The position numbers were made by a program, and so were the translations under genes. DNA of 64,000 bases from Foetidibacter luteolus (GTDB lineage Bacteria; Bacteroidota; Bacteroidia; Chitinophagales; Chitinophagaceae): contig NZ_VVIP01000035.1 of the NCBI RefSeq assembly GCF_009650435.1, positions 62,001 through 126,000 of the forward strand. Reading direction: 5' to 3'. The notes beneath the pieces are model-generated. The model ran no database searches, was not told where the DNA came from, and was given only the letters and a program-made list of their open reading frames with translations. Shown here piece by piece: positions 54,178 through 62,322 of the stretch. The first letter of the stretch is position 1, and each line of letters begins with the position of its first letter.

Positions 54178-54210
54178 AGCCCTGTAAACTTTTGATAGAT
54201 TTACAGGGCT
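54178..54210. terminator. Bidirectional terminator between convergent genes
   Basis: Perfect 11-bp stem AGCCCTGTAAA (54178-54188) / TTTACAGGGCT (54200-54210) with an 11-nt loop, directly between the stop of the small membrane protein and the SusD-like stop at 54242. No long T run, so efficiency is uncertain. Confidence 0.7.
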
Positions 54211-54241
54211 GTGAAAGTGTAGAAAACTCTTTACTATTCAC

Positions 54242-55756
54242 CTACTCAATAATCCACATTACATCATTACGGGTATCAGAACCTCCAAATTGACTTTGAA
54301 CAGCAGATTTCACATTTGCTGCATTTGTTGTGTATTCATCTGTTGGATAACGAAACCGTTTTGGAATTGCTTTGTTTTCGTTTGCGATGCCAACTTCCCA
54401 GGCAGGAATTCCGGTTCTTCTGTAATTATAATATGCTTCCCATCCAGAGTTCTCAAAAAAGGCTACATACTTTTGCGTTAGTATTTGTTGCAATCCTTCT
54501 GAACCATTTCCCTTATATGCAATAGATGGTTGATTTAGAAATACATTAACATCAGTTTCAGAAACTCCGAAGAACTCCATTGAACGCCTGATACCGTTTT
54601 TATAATTAGCAGCGGCATCTCCTGAAATCCAACCTCTGTTAATAGCTTCGGCTATATTAAAATAAGTTTCTGATGCTCCAACTTGAATACAGGGATGTCC
54701 GGTTTTTGATATCCAATAGCTTCTTTTTAAGGTGCTGTATTGCCCCGCAACTGTTTGAGTTTGTATGTAGCTCTGTAAATCGCCAGTTTTTGCCCCCTTG
54801 TAATTTGCGAATGGGTTGTTAGGATCTGCGGCGATTGAGGGTGCAGGAGAAGCAATAATGAAGGTACGTGGATCTTTGTTGGAAGTTAACAAATCAAGCC
54901 AGGTAGCACCAATTAATACTCTCGCTGTGTATCTGCTACCATCAAGATCTAAATAGAGAGGATAATAATTGCTAACGAGGCTTTCATTATAAACAATCTG
55001 GAGATTTTGATCATTTTCAGTGACTATTGGATACTTGGCAGGGTTACTGATAATTGATTGAAATCTTTCTTTTATTTTCAAGTCACCGTCTGATTCTTTT
55101 TTGCTCAAATTTATCAACAATCTCAGTTGGAGTGAGTTAACAATACGCTGCCAGCTTGCTATAGAACCGCCAAAAAAATAATCCCCTTCTATTGAGGCGC
55201 CCCCATTCTGGCTGAGAATGGCACCCATTTCGCTGTTGGCTTCTTCCAACCAATTCAGACATTGCAAAAAAACTGATTTTTGATTATCATACTTAGGATA
55301 AAATGTGCCTTCCGAAGCTTTCATGGTTTCACTTAAAGGAATATCGCCGGCTTGTAATGATATTTTGCTAAACAAATACGCTTTTAAAAATTTAGCAATG
55401 GCCAAATATGATGGTGTTAACTCATCGGACTTTTTGTTCGTTTCTATCTCCAGCCGGTTAACATTTCTTAATGTATTGTAATATCCCCAATTACCAGATC
55501 CCCACAAATATGTTTGATCCATATAATACACCTCATTACAAACCATGAATTGTTGCTGAGTTCCAGGAAAATCATCAAATCCCTCAAATGCATCTTCATG
55601 TGTATTCTGCAGTATGTTTGTCAGCAATAAAGCCGGGGTAGCCTGGTCTGATTGATTTGGATTTTTTTGCAATTCATCTATTTTTTTGCAACCGGCCAAG
55701 ATAACGCCAGCGATAGAGAAAAGAAAAATGGCTCTTATAAAAAAGATAGTTTTCAT
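54242..55756 (-). CDS. SusD/RagB-like nutrient-binding lipoprotein
   Basis: A 504-residue lipoprotein with signal and lipobox AGCKKIDE (Cys at about residue 22) and a SusD-like (PF12771-type) body: SDQATPALLLTNILQN, FMVCNEVYYMDQ, and the closing TNAANVKSAVQSQFGGSDTRNDVMWI. SusD proteins cap the SusC pore and bind the incoming oligosaccharide or peptide. It follows susC on the same strand after 18 bases, so they form one operon. There are no glycosidase or sensor genes next to it. Confidence 0.9.
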   Translation of the reverse strand: MKTIFFIRAIFLFSIAGVILAGCKKIDELQKNPNQSDQATPALLLTNILQNTHEDAFEGFDDFPGTQQQFMVCNEVYYMDQTYLWGSGNWGYYNTLRNVNRLEIETNKKSDELTPSYLAIAKFLKAYLFSKISLQAGDIPLSETMKASEGTFYPKYDNQKSVFLQCLNWLEEANSEMGAILSQNGGASIEGDYFFGGSIASWQRIVNSLQLRLLINLSKKESDGDLKIKERFQSIISNPAKYPIVTENDQNLQIVYNESLVSNYYPLYLDLDGSRYTARVLIGATWLDLLTSNKDPRTFIIASPAPSIAADPNNPFANYKGAKTGDLQSYIQTQTVAGQYSTLKRSYWISKTGHPCIQVGASETYFNIAEAINRGWISGDAAANYKNGIRRSMEFFGVSETDVNVFLNQPSIAYKGNGSEGLQQILTQKYVAFFENSGWEAYYNYRRTGIPAWEVGIANENKAIPKRFRYPTDEYTTNAANVKSAVQSQFGGSDTRNDVMWIIE

Positions 55757-55774
55757 TTGTTTACGTTTTAATTG

Positions 55775-58700
55775 CTAAAAGCTTAAATTAAGGTTTACAC
55801 CAACACTTCTAACTGACGGAGACTGCAGGTCTGAAGAAGTGTTGTCTTCACTAAACTGGTCAAGATCCATGTTTTTAGCTGCTTTATCTTTTGTCCAATA
55901 CCATAAGTTTCTACCTACGACAGATATTGAAGCCGCACTAAAAATCTTCTGTTTGGCAATTAATTTTGATGGAATAGAATATGAGAATATTATTTCTCTA
56001 ATTTTCACAAAAGACCTATCCACCACATTTGCTGCCGGTCGACCAAGAAACCTCTGTCCATACGTTTCCCATAAAATGGGTGTAGTATTTGGCTGAAATT
56101 TCCTTGTATCTGAAACTACGTTACCATCAGCATCATAAGTTACTTGTCCGGATCCTTCAATCACATTTACACCAGAAGCAACAAAGCTTCCCTTATAACC
56201 CGGTGTGTTTCTGTTTTGCCAGTCTTTATACCGCCATTCTGTTGCAGAAAGTGGATGCGCACCACCTTCGTATTGTTTTTGGCTAAGATAATTTATCAAC
56301 TTACCGCCCCAACGGGCATCAACTAAAAAGCTTAGGGAAAATTCCTTATAACGGAAACTATTCTGAATACTTCCAGACCAATTATTATTTCGGTATCCAT
56401 TATTAGAAGACCTGGGTTTTATCAAAGGACGCCCGTTCGAGGCATTAAATACAATTTGACCATCAGGCGCTCTGTCAAAATCCGTGTACTCCAAGATGTC
56501 AGTCCTGTCACCAACATGTACTAGCGTTTGAGGCTGCTGAGTAAGGGTATCATAAACTTTTTGTAGTCTCCTTCTGTACGTTGACCAGTTAACAACAACA
56601 TCCCACGTAAAGTTTCTTCCCTTGATCGGGGAAGCATTCACACTTACCTCTACACCTTTTCTTGTATATGTTAATCCGTTGCGTTGGGTGCTAGTACCAC
56701 CAGTACTTGGCGAGAGCGCTAAATCAAAAATCCTTGGCCCATCCTTGTAGTTAAACCATGCCACATCGAAGCCGACTCTACTTTTAAGCAATCTCACTTC
56801 GGCCCCAAATTCTATTGCACTTGTTCTATCCGGCTTTAAGTCCTGATTATACAATTTCCCATCATAGTATAAAGATTGTTTCCCATCCCACATACCACCA
56901 CTATAATATGGCGTAAACAATTGGTAGATGCTAGCCAGGTTATCTTTATTAAATGCGTCACGTGCTACGCTAGCATAAGAACCCCTTAGCTTGAAAAATG
57001 AAAATGCAGAAGGCAATTTTATCATATCTGACACCACAGCACTGAGGGAGACAGATGGATAATGATAAGTGTTATTCTTTTTAGGCAAATTTGAACTTTG
57101 ATCCATCCTATCAGTAATATTCAGGAAAATCATCTTCTTATAATCCAGATCAGCATAAGCATATGCACTTAATATTTGTCTTTGATACTTTCTGCTCTCT
57201 GTAGAAGCAGGGTCAACACTATTATCAACCGTGTACAGTTGAGGTATAAGAATGCCATTATTAGTATGACTATACAGATATTTATTATTGAAATAATACA
57301 AATTGCCTCCAAGGGATGTTTTAAGCGAGATATCTGACGTGAGCTTTTTGGTATAAGTTGCCAAAAAATCAGTGTTACTGGTAAATTGATTTTCATATCT
57401 TTCCCTGTAACCTCCACGCAAAGCGTAGTTACCATCACCATTGTAAATCGTAATTGATTTTGGATATTTCCAATCCCTGTTTAAAAAATAGCCACTTATA
57501 TAAGTACGCACATAAATATCTAAATCTGGCGTAATATTATACTTAAGTTTAGCATATCCGTATATATCATCCTTATAGTATCCCTGAAGATTCTCATAAC
57601 TTACAAAATATGGATTTGAATACTGGTAATACTCTACGTGCTTTTGCTGGATGCCTTCCAGGCCGGGCAACCAATAATCTCTTAAATCCCTCACATCATA
57701 ATTTGCGGCCCCCCAAACCATCATAGAATAAATAGGGCTTGCCGGTTGATATTCGACCCTCGGAAAGTTGGGCGTATATTGACGATTGTAATTGATATTT
57801 GATTCAAAGCGGAGCTTTTTAGAGAGGTTTAGGCCGCTGGAAAAATTAATGTTTGTTGCATTTAGTTTAGTATTCGGTATCATTCCTTTTTGATAGGTTT
57901 GAGATACCGAAAATCTAAGATCAGCCCTTTCTGTGCTGGAGGAAACAGCTATATTATTAACTGTAAGAATGCCAGTTTGCATAAAATTCTTCAGGTTATC
58001 TTTTCCACGTGCCAACCAAGGCAAAGGAATTAGCTGACCGGTAGCAGGGTCTCTCTCGCTATTCCACTGCTTAAGTAACTGCCCCTCAAACCTTGGACCC
58101 CATATATAATAATCATAGTCGTTAATGCCACCTCCCCTGCCATCTTCAAACTCATACTCAAACGTTGAACCGGGGCCATATTCGGTTTGAAAGCCAGGTA
58201 TAGAGACAAATCCTAAATCAAATTGATTGCTTGAATTGAAATCAACGCTGTAGCCACGTTTTTTGTTCTTCGTTCCTCTTTTTGTAGTTATCTGAACGGC
58301 GCCATTGGTAGCCAAAGCACCATACAATGCCGAAGCAGCAGGGCCTTTTAATACTGAAAAGCTTTCGATATCATCGGCACTCAAATTCCAGGAATCAGAA
58401 TTCACCACTACACCATCAATTACGATTGCGGTGCCGCCTCCCCTTAATCTTATCTGCGGGTCTGCAAATAAATTTGTGGAAGTATTAATACTCAAACCAG
58501 CTACCCTACCGGCCAGCGCATTAATAACGTTCGGTTCCCTTGCCTTTACCATATCCGAACCCTTTACTTCCTGTACAGCATACCCAAGTGCTTTTTTCTC
58601 TTTTTTAATACCGAGTGCCGTTACTACCACTTCTGTGGTTTTGTCATAGGAAATGGCCATCTGAACTTTCAGGCCGGCAGGGTCATCGGCCCTTACTTCT

Positions 58701-58948
58701 TTGGTGGTGTACCCAATAAAGCTAAACACCAACGTAGCACCCGCATCGGCGCTGATGGAAAAGTTACCTAACTGGTCCGTATTGGTCCCTCTTTTTGTAC
58801 CTTTTACCACCACGGATACCCCTGACATTGGCTGGCCTGTAGAATCGGAAACGTTGCCTGTTACGGTTTTCTGCGCAAGGGCCAGGGTTGCACAAAAAAA
58901 TAAAGCAATCAACATCATGATTGCTTTTGGCGGATTAAGAATTTTCAT
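55775..58948 (-). CDS. SusC/RagA-type TonB-dependent outer membrane protein
   Basis: A 1057-residue TonB-linked channel. Signal MKILNPPKAIMMLIALFFCATLALAQ, a carboxypeptidase D-like N-terminal domain (VTGNVSDSTGQPMSGVSVVV and FSFIGYTTKEV), a plug with the SusC hallmark (VINALAGRVAGLSINTS, IVIDGV, LKGPAASALYG), then the 22-strand barrel. It imports, with the SusD partner, an oligomeric substrate; which one is unknown since no degrading enzymes flank it. Upstream are two LacI-like half-operators 22 bp apart and a TAATTTTG box at 58986-58993. Confidence 0.93.
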   Translation of the reverse strand: MKILNPPKAIMMLIALFFCATLALAQKTVTGNVSDSTGQPMSGVSVVVKGTKRGTNTDQLGNFSISADAGATLVFSFIGYTTKEVRADDPAGLKVQMAISYDKTTEVVVTALGIKKEKKALGYAVQEVKGSDMVKAREPNVINALAGRVAGLSINTSTNLFADPQIRLRGGGTAIVIDGVVVNSDSWNLSADDIESFSVLKGPAASALYGALATNGAVQITTKRGTKNKKRGYSVDFNSSNQFDLGFVSIPGFQTEYGPGSTFEYEFEDGRGGGINDYDYYIWGPRFEGQLLKQWNSERDPATGQLIPLPWLARGKDNLKNFMQTGILTVNNIAVSSSTERADLRFSVSQTYQKGMIPNTKLNATNINFSSGLNLSKKLRFESNINYNRQYTPNFPRVEYQPASPIYSMMVWGAANYDVRDLRDYWLPGLEGIQQKHVEYYQYSNPYFVSYENLQGYYKDDIYGYAKLKYNITPDLDIYVRTYISGYFLNRDWKYPKSITIYNGDGNYALRGGYRERYENQFTSNTDFLATYTKKLTSDISLKTSLGGNLYYFNNKYLYSHTNNGILIPQLYTVDNSVDPASTESRKYQRQILSAYAYADLDYKKMIFLNITDRMDQSSNLPKKNNTYHYPSVSLSAVVSDMIKLPSAFSFFKLRGSYASVARDAFNKDNLASIYQLFTPYYSGGMWDGKQSLYYDGKLYNQDLKPDRTSAIEFGAEVRLLKSRVGFDVAWFNYKDGPRIFDLALSPSTGGTSTQRNGLTYTRKGVEVSVNASPIKGRNFTWDVVVNWSTYRRRLQKVYDTLTQQPQTLVHVGDRTDILEYTDFDRAPDGQIVFNASNGRPLIKPRSSNNGYRNNNWSGSIQNSFRYKEFSLSFLVDARWGGKLINYLSQKQYEGGAHPLSATEWRYKDWQNRNTPGYKGSFVASGVNVIEGSGQVTYDADGNVVSDTRKFQPNTTPILWETYGQRFLGRPAANVVDRSFVKIREIIFSYSIPSKLIAKQKIFSAASISVVGRNLWYWTKDKAAKNMDLDQFSEDNTSSDLQSPSVRSVGVNLNLSF

Positions 58949-58985
58949 TTGCAGTAATTTTGGTGCAGATTAAAATTTAACATTT

Positions 58986-58993
58986 CAAAATTA
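58986..58993 (-). promoter_or_regulatory. -7 box for the SusC/SusD operon
   Basis: TAATTTTG on the minus strand matches TAnnTTTG, 38 bases upstream of the susC ATG. The -33 element is not clear. Confidence 0.45.
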
Positions 58994-59035
58994 GATTTAT
59001 GCCCTTGAATAAAGTTCACCTTACATGCAATTAAC

Positions 59036-59069
59036 GCATACGTTTGCGGCTTAGCAAGCATACGTTTGC
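59036..59069. promoter_or_regulatory. Two LacI-like operators upstream of susC
   Basis: GCATACGTTTGC occurs at 59036-59047 and again at 59058-59069, 22 bp centre to centre (two helical turns). It is one base away from the palindrome GCAAACGTTTGC typical of LacI/PurR-family operators. The pair lies 43 bp and more upstream of the -7 box. Confidence 0.6.
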
Positions 59070-59203
59070 ATTACAATAAATTGTTATGCGAATGTTTTTT
59101 TGTCCTTCCGCCCATAGAGAAACAAGCCATCCTTTTGTTGAAATACTGAGGTTGGTGTAATAGATTATGACTTCATTTTTTACGAACAGGCAATTAACAA
59201 CTA

Positions 59204-59773
59204 ATGAACATTGCAATTTTTGCGTCAGGAGCAGGCAGTAATGCTAATAAAATTATTGAGCACTTCAGCAATCACCAACTGGTACACGTAAAACTGGTGG
59301 CCTGTAACAAACCTGGCGCCGGTGTTATTGATATTGCAGCATCTTATGGCATACCCGTACTGATGATTGAGAAGGAAAAGTTTTTCAGGGGAAATGCTTA
59401 CGTTGAAGAATTGAAAGAGGCGGGCATTGATTTTGTTGTTCTTGCAGGTTTTTTATGGAAAGTGCCCTCTGCCTTAATTAATGCTTATGCCAACAAGATT
59501 GTAAATATCCATCCTGCCCTGCTGCCTAAATATGGCGGCAAAGGCATGTACGGCAACTTTGTGCATGCCGCGGTTATTGCGGCAAAAGAGAAGGAAAGCG
59601 GGATAACCATTCATGTTGTGGATGAGCTGTATGATCATGGCTCTGTGATATTCCAGGCTACCTGCCCGGTTTTGCCGCAAGATACCCCGGAAACGCTGGC
59701 ACAGCGCATTCATGCCCTTGAGCACCAACATTACCCTGCTGTAATTGAACAATTTTTACTACAGCAATTATAA
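59204..59773 (+). CDS. purN: Phosphoribosylglycinamide formyltransferase
   Basis: A 189-residue 10-formyl-THF-dependent GAR transformylase of purine synthesis. Family motifs: MNIAIFASGAGSNANKIIEHF, VVLAGFLWKVPSALI, catalytic N101 and H103 in NIHPALLP, and D144 in DELYDHG. Length is typical. It is alone; no other pur gene is in the window. R1 copy E lies just downstream. Confidence 0.93.
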   Translation: MNIAIFASGAGSNANKIIEHFSNHQLVHVKLVACNKPGAGVIDIAASYGIPVLMIEKEKFFRGNAYVEELKEAGIDFVVLAGFLWKVPSALINAYANKIVNIHPALLPKYGGKGMYGNFVHAAVIAAKEKESGITIHVVDELYDHGSVIFQATCPVLPQDTPETLAQRIHALEHQHYPAVIEQFLLQQL

Positions 59774-59851
59774 GCCAATACCGGTTGGCTGAGCGGGCTA
59801 ACACGGAGACGGATTTTATCACTACCCTACACCAAAACCGTACGCGATGCT

Positions 59852-59951
59852 GCGTGAGGGATTGAAGCGGATACCCCGCTGAGGGCTTTGCGGCTGGGCT
59901 TGTGGCGGAGTATGAGCGGAAAGCCCGGCCCAAGGTACGAGGGACACGCCC
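59852..59951 (+). repeat. R1 dispersed repeat, copy E
   Basis: Opens GCGTGAGGGATTGAAGCGG, with GGGCTT / AAGCCC stem and the second-type 3' end CCCGGCCCAAGG...GGGACACGCCCC. It is 79 bp past the purN stop. The 597-bp gap 59774-60370 otherwise holds the small frame at 60215-60334. Confidence 0.85.
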
Positions 59952-60214
59952 CAAACATTTTTTTATGCCCGGTACAGCAGTGGGCTATTTGCCCCGGTAA
60001 CAGAAAAATTGCACCGGCGGGTTTGCAAAATGCAGTTTTTCACTTATCTTAGTTTTACTTCCCTATAAAACTTTCCGGTTATATTTTCAAGGCTGTAAGC
60101 ATCGCAACCATGCTGCGGTTAATAATAACCACTGATCTTCAATATTTTAAGAAAAACCCCGCAAGTTCCGGTACCATATTGATGGCGTAATCTTTAACCA
60201 TAAAAAACATTGCT

Positions 60215-60334
60215 GTGCTAAAAAGCCGTTTTCACCGGATTAATACAATTAGATTAAAAAAGCTGATTTATTTTAGCTTCTTTTCTTTCCTGGTTGTGCT
60301 TGCGGTATTTATTATCTGGCACTACTTTGCGTAA
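60215..60334 (+). CDS. Possible 39-aa single-pass membrane protein
   Basis: A short frame from GTG 60215 to a TAA at 60332-60334. The product would be basic at the N-terminus (LKSRFHRINTIRLKKL) and then hydrophobic (IYFSFFSFLVVLAVFIIWHYFA), a good membrane segment. It is 36 bases upstream of the 77-aa gene. The GTG start and short length make it uncertain. Confidence 0.35.
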   Translation: MLKSRFHRINTIRLKKLIYFSFFSFLVVLAVFIIWHYFA

Positions 60335-60370
60335 AACAGGGAGGAAGGAAGCAACTTTAAAACAATAACT

Positions 60371-60604
60371 ATGACTATTGAGGTTGGAGACAAAGTTCTT
60401 CCTTCAAAAAAACCTGACCTGCTTATGGGTGCATTGCTTGTACTTAAAATTGAAGGCGGCAATGCTACCTGCCTGTATTACGTTTCAGAAAAAGAATCTA
60501 CTGACCGGCGGCGCCCCTCGCTGCTGGTGCGTATGGAGACTGTATTTCCTCTTAAAGAATTAACCGTGGTTGAAAAAGCTATGCCGCCGGTACCTGTGCA
60601 TTAG
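60371..60604 (+). CDS. Small hypothetical protein (77 aa)
   Basis: A 77-residue protein beginning MTIEVGDKVLPSKKPDLLMGALLVLKIEGG, which has an SH3-like VGDKV opening, a central strand pair (NATCLYYVSEK...PSLLVRMETVFPLKEL) and a short proline-rich end. I know comparable small proteins from Bacteroidota but no named family. It converges on the response-regulator gene with 13 bases between stops. Confidence 0.55.
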   Translation: MTIEVGDKVLPSKKPDLLMGALLVLKIEGGNATCLYYVSEKESTDRRRPSLLVRMETVFPLKELTVVEKAMPPVPVH

Positions 60605-60617
60605 CCGTATTAAAAGG

Positions 60618-61259
60618 CTATGGTTTTGTTAGCCGGGGGTTATACAAACCGTGTTTTATAGCCAGCACCACCATTTCTGTGGTACGGTTTACCTTGAATT
60701 TGCGCATGATGTTTTTAATATACTGCTGAATGGTGTAAATGCTGAGGCCCATATCCCCCGCTATTTCTTTAGGCGTTTGCCCGGCACATATTAATTGCAG
60801 TATCTGGTTTTCCCGGGGGCTAAGGTTAAAATTAGCAGTCTCGGCTGTAAAAATCTGCTCTACAATCCTGTCTTTTAACGACCTGTTGATGTATTGTACC
60901 CCCCGCAAAGCCTGTTGTATTGCTTCAGCTAGTTCTTCTTCAGGAATGTCTTTGGTAAGATAGCCGCTTACCCCTTTTGCAAGGGCTTCTTTAATAAGGT
61001 TTAAATCGGTAACGGAAGTCAGCAGAATAAACTTTGCTCCTGTATGCTTGGACTTATCAATAAGCTCCATACCTGTTATGCCCGGCAATAAAATGTCTGA
61101 AAGTATCACATCCGGTTTCCAGTTTGTGTAATCGCCTGCAAGAAATTCTTCGGCACTCTGGTATAATTTAATACTGCATGCTATATCAAGGCTTGCAAGC
61201 AATCTCTTTAAAGACTGCGCCATCAATAAATGATCATCTACAATACAAATGTTTATCAT
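60618..61259 (-). CDS. NarL/LuxR-type response regulator
   Basis: A 213-residue response regulator: receiver domain with D8, D9, phosphorylation site D55 (VILSDILLPG) and K103 (GYLTKD), then a LuxR-type helix-turn-helix (LSPRENQILQLICAGQTPKEI, IYTIQQYIKNIMRKF, about residues 149-190). No histidine kinase gene is in the window, so it is an orphan or its kinase is elsewhere. Upstream, at 61436-61498 lies an inverted repeat with AGGGATAC/CCCTAAG. The ATG at 61259 (MINICIVDDH) is the family start; the frame runs open 52 codons further. Confidence 0.9.
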   Translation of the reverse strand: MINICIVDDHLLMAQSLKRLLASLDIACSIKLYQSAEEFLAGDYTNWKPDVILSDILLPGITGMELIDKSKHTGAKFILLTSVTDLNLIKEALAKGVSGYLTKDIPEEELAEAIQQALRGVQYINRSLKDRIVEQIFTAETANFNLSPRENQILQLICAGQTPKEIAGDMGLSIYTIQQYIKNIMRKFKVNRTTEMVVLAIKHGLYNPRLTKP

Positions 61260-61435
61260 GTATAAAATTTGCTTAGGAAAATGCTCTTGGTGCTGAAATG
61301 ATGGTGTGTGTATGCTTCCCGGGTAGCGGCCAGATTTTTTGCAGGCACGCAAGCTAACTAAATTTTGTATACCAATATTTGTTTTTGGCAAAATACTTAC
61401 CTCTACATAACACAAAAAATTTTATCAGAATAGGA

Positions 61436-61498
61436 CATACCAAAAATTAGGGATACAAATTTTCATTTAAAAACACCCTAAGTTTTAGGATAGGTATG
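61436..61498. promoter_or_regulatory. Long imperfect inverted repeat upstream of the response regulator
   Basis: CATACC...TTAGGGATAC and CCCTAAG...GGATAGGTATG form an imperfect dyad (CATACC against GGTATG, CCAAAAATTAGGG against CCCTAAGTTTTAGG). It lies 177 bp upstream of the regulator's ATG and could be an autoregulation site or hairpin. Confidence 0.5.
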
Positions 61499-61573
61499 TT
61501 TTTCTTTATTTATCATTTTTACACGCTGAAATGACTATCCGTTCTTTGAGTTTATCTGCCTTGCAAGCCAATA

Positions 61574-61591
61574 CCATACATTGTTGTATGG
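61574..61591. other. Short hairpin
   Basis: CCATACA-TTGT-TGTATGG, 7-bp perfect stem. In the 849-bp gap between the response regulator (start 61259) and the transposase remnant. Apart from the dyads listed and the frame at 61770-61988, nothing is seen there. Confidence 0.45.
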
Positions 61592-61769
61592 CGACTGGTT
61601 TATTGCCTATTGCTTTTCTTCTGTAGCGGGGAAGAAGGGAGTTCACATTGATTGTGTACGTGGGCCAATGGTTTTCAAGGGCAGCAGAATCTGTATACCT
61701 AAAACTAAATTACGGATGGTCTTTCAACCCTAATAAGCACATAATTTGTTATATCCATTACAGTACCCA

Positions 61770-61988
61770 ATGACAACGAGCTTTCCAATAAAACATTTTG
61801 GTTATTACAGCCGCGTCTTAAGCAGCTTTCTCATGTTCAACATTGTGGTATTTGCCAGCGCCTGCAACCACATTTTTCTGGGCAGCATACATCAGTATTT
61901 TTTACAGCGAAACAACTACCCACAATATATAAAACTGCCAGGGAGGCTATGGAATGTGCGGTACTTAAAACTTAATCATACATACTAA
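61770..61988 (+). CDS. Weakly supported small ORF (72 aa)
   Basis: An ATG-started frame of 72 codons with one hydrophobic stretch (FLMFNIVVFASACNHIFLG). The frame is open upstream to a TTG at 61746. I do not recognise it; coding is uncertain and it may be noncoding. Confidence 0.25.
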   Translation: MTTSFPIKHFGYYSRVLSSFLMFNIVVFASACNHIFLGSIHQYFLQRNNYPQYIKLPGRLWNVRYLKLNHTY

Positions 61989-62067
61989 TGCAATAACTCA
62001 ACCTGTACATTGGATAGAGCCCTTTTAAACGGTTACACGTTTAGGGTCGGTAGAATTACAACAGCGA

Positions 62068-62087
62068 GGGGTATTTCTATACCCCTT
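62068..62087. promoter_or_regulatory. Perfect 8+4+8 inverted repeat
   Basis: AGGGGTAT-ttct-ATACCCCT, 20 bp, 21 bp upstream of the start of the transposase remnant. Same plan (GGTAT-N4-ATACC) as 12948-12967. Confidence 0.7.
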
Positions 62088-62108
62088 AATTTTTTACAAA
62101 AAGTACTT

Positions 62109-62303
62109 ATGAAAACAGAAGAATTGTTAACAGCCAAGTATAAAAAACTTCTCCCGTTTTTAGATAAAAAACAAAAGCAGCTTATACTGGCTGTTGACGC
62201 AAAAAGGCTGGGCCGCGGGGGGATAAGCAAGGTTTCATTAATTACAGGTGTATCCAGGCTTTTTATCAGCACCGGCCTGCGTACCATAAGAAACAGCGGT
62301 TAG
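62109..62303 (+). mobile_element. ISAzo13-type transposase N-terminal remnant
   Basis: A 64-residue protein: MKTEELLTAKYKKLLPFLDK, then KQKQLILAVDAKRLGRGGIS and VSLITGVSRLFISTGLRT. This matches the N-terminal helix-turn-helix region of ISAzo13-type transposases, which in full-length form continue with a DDE domain. The rest of the transposase is absent before the next gene (62323), so it is a truncated remnant or a domesticated DNA-binding piece. No inverted repeats or target duplication were seen around it. Confidence 0.65.
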
Positions 62304-62322
62304 CTGCAGCCGCCGGGATGGT

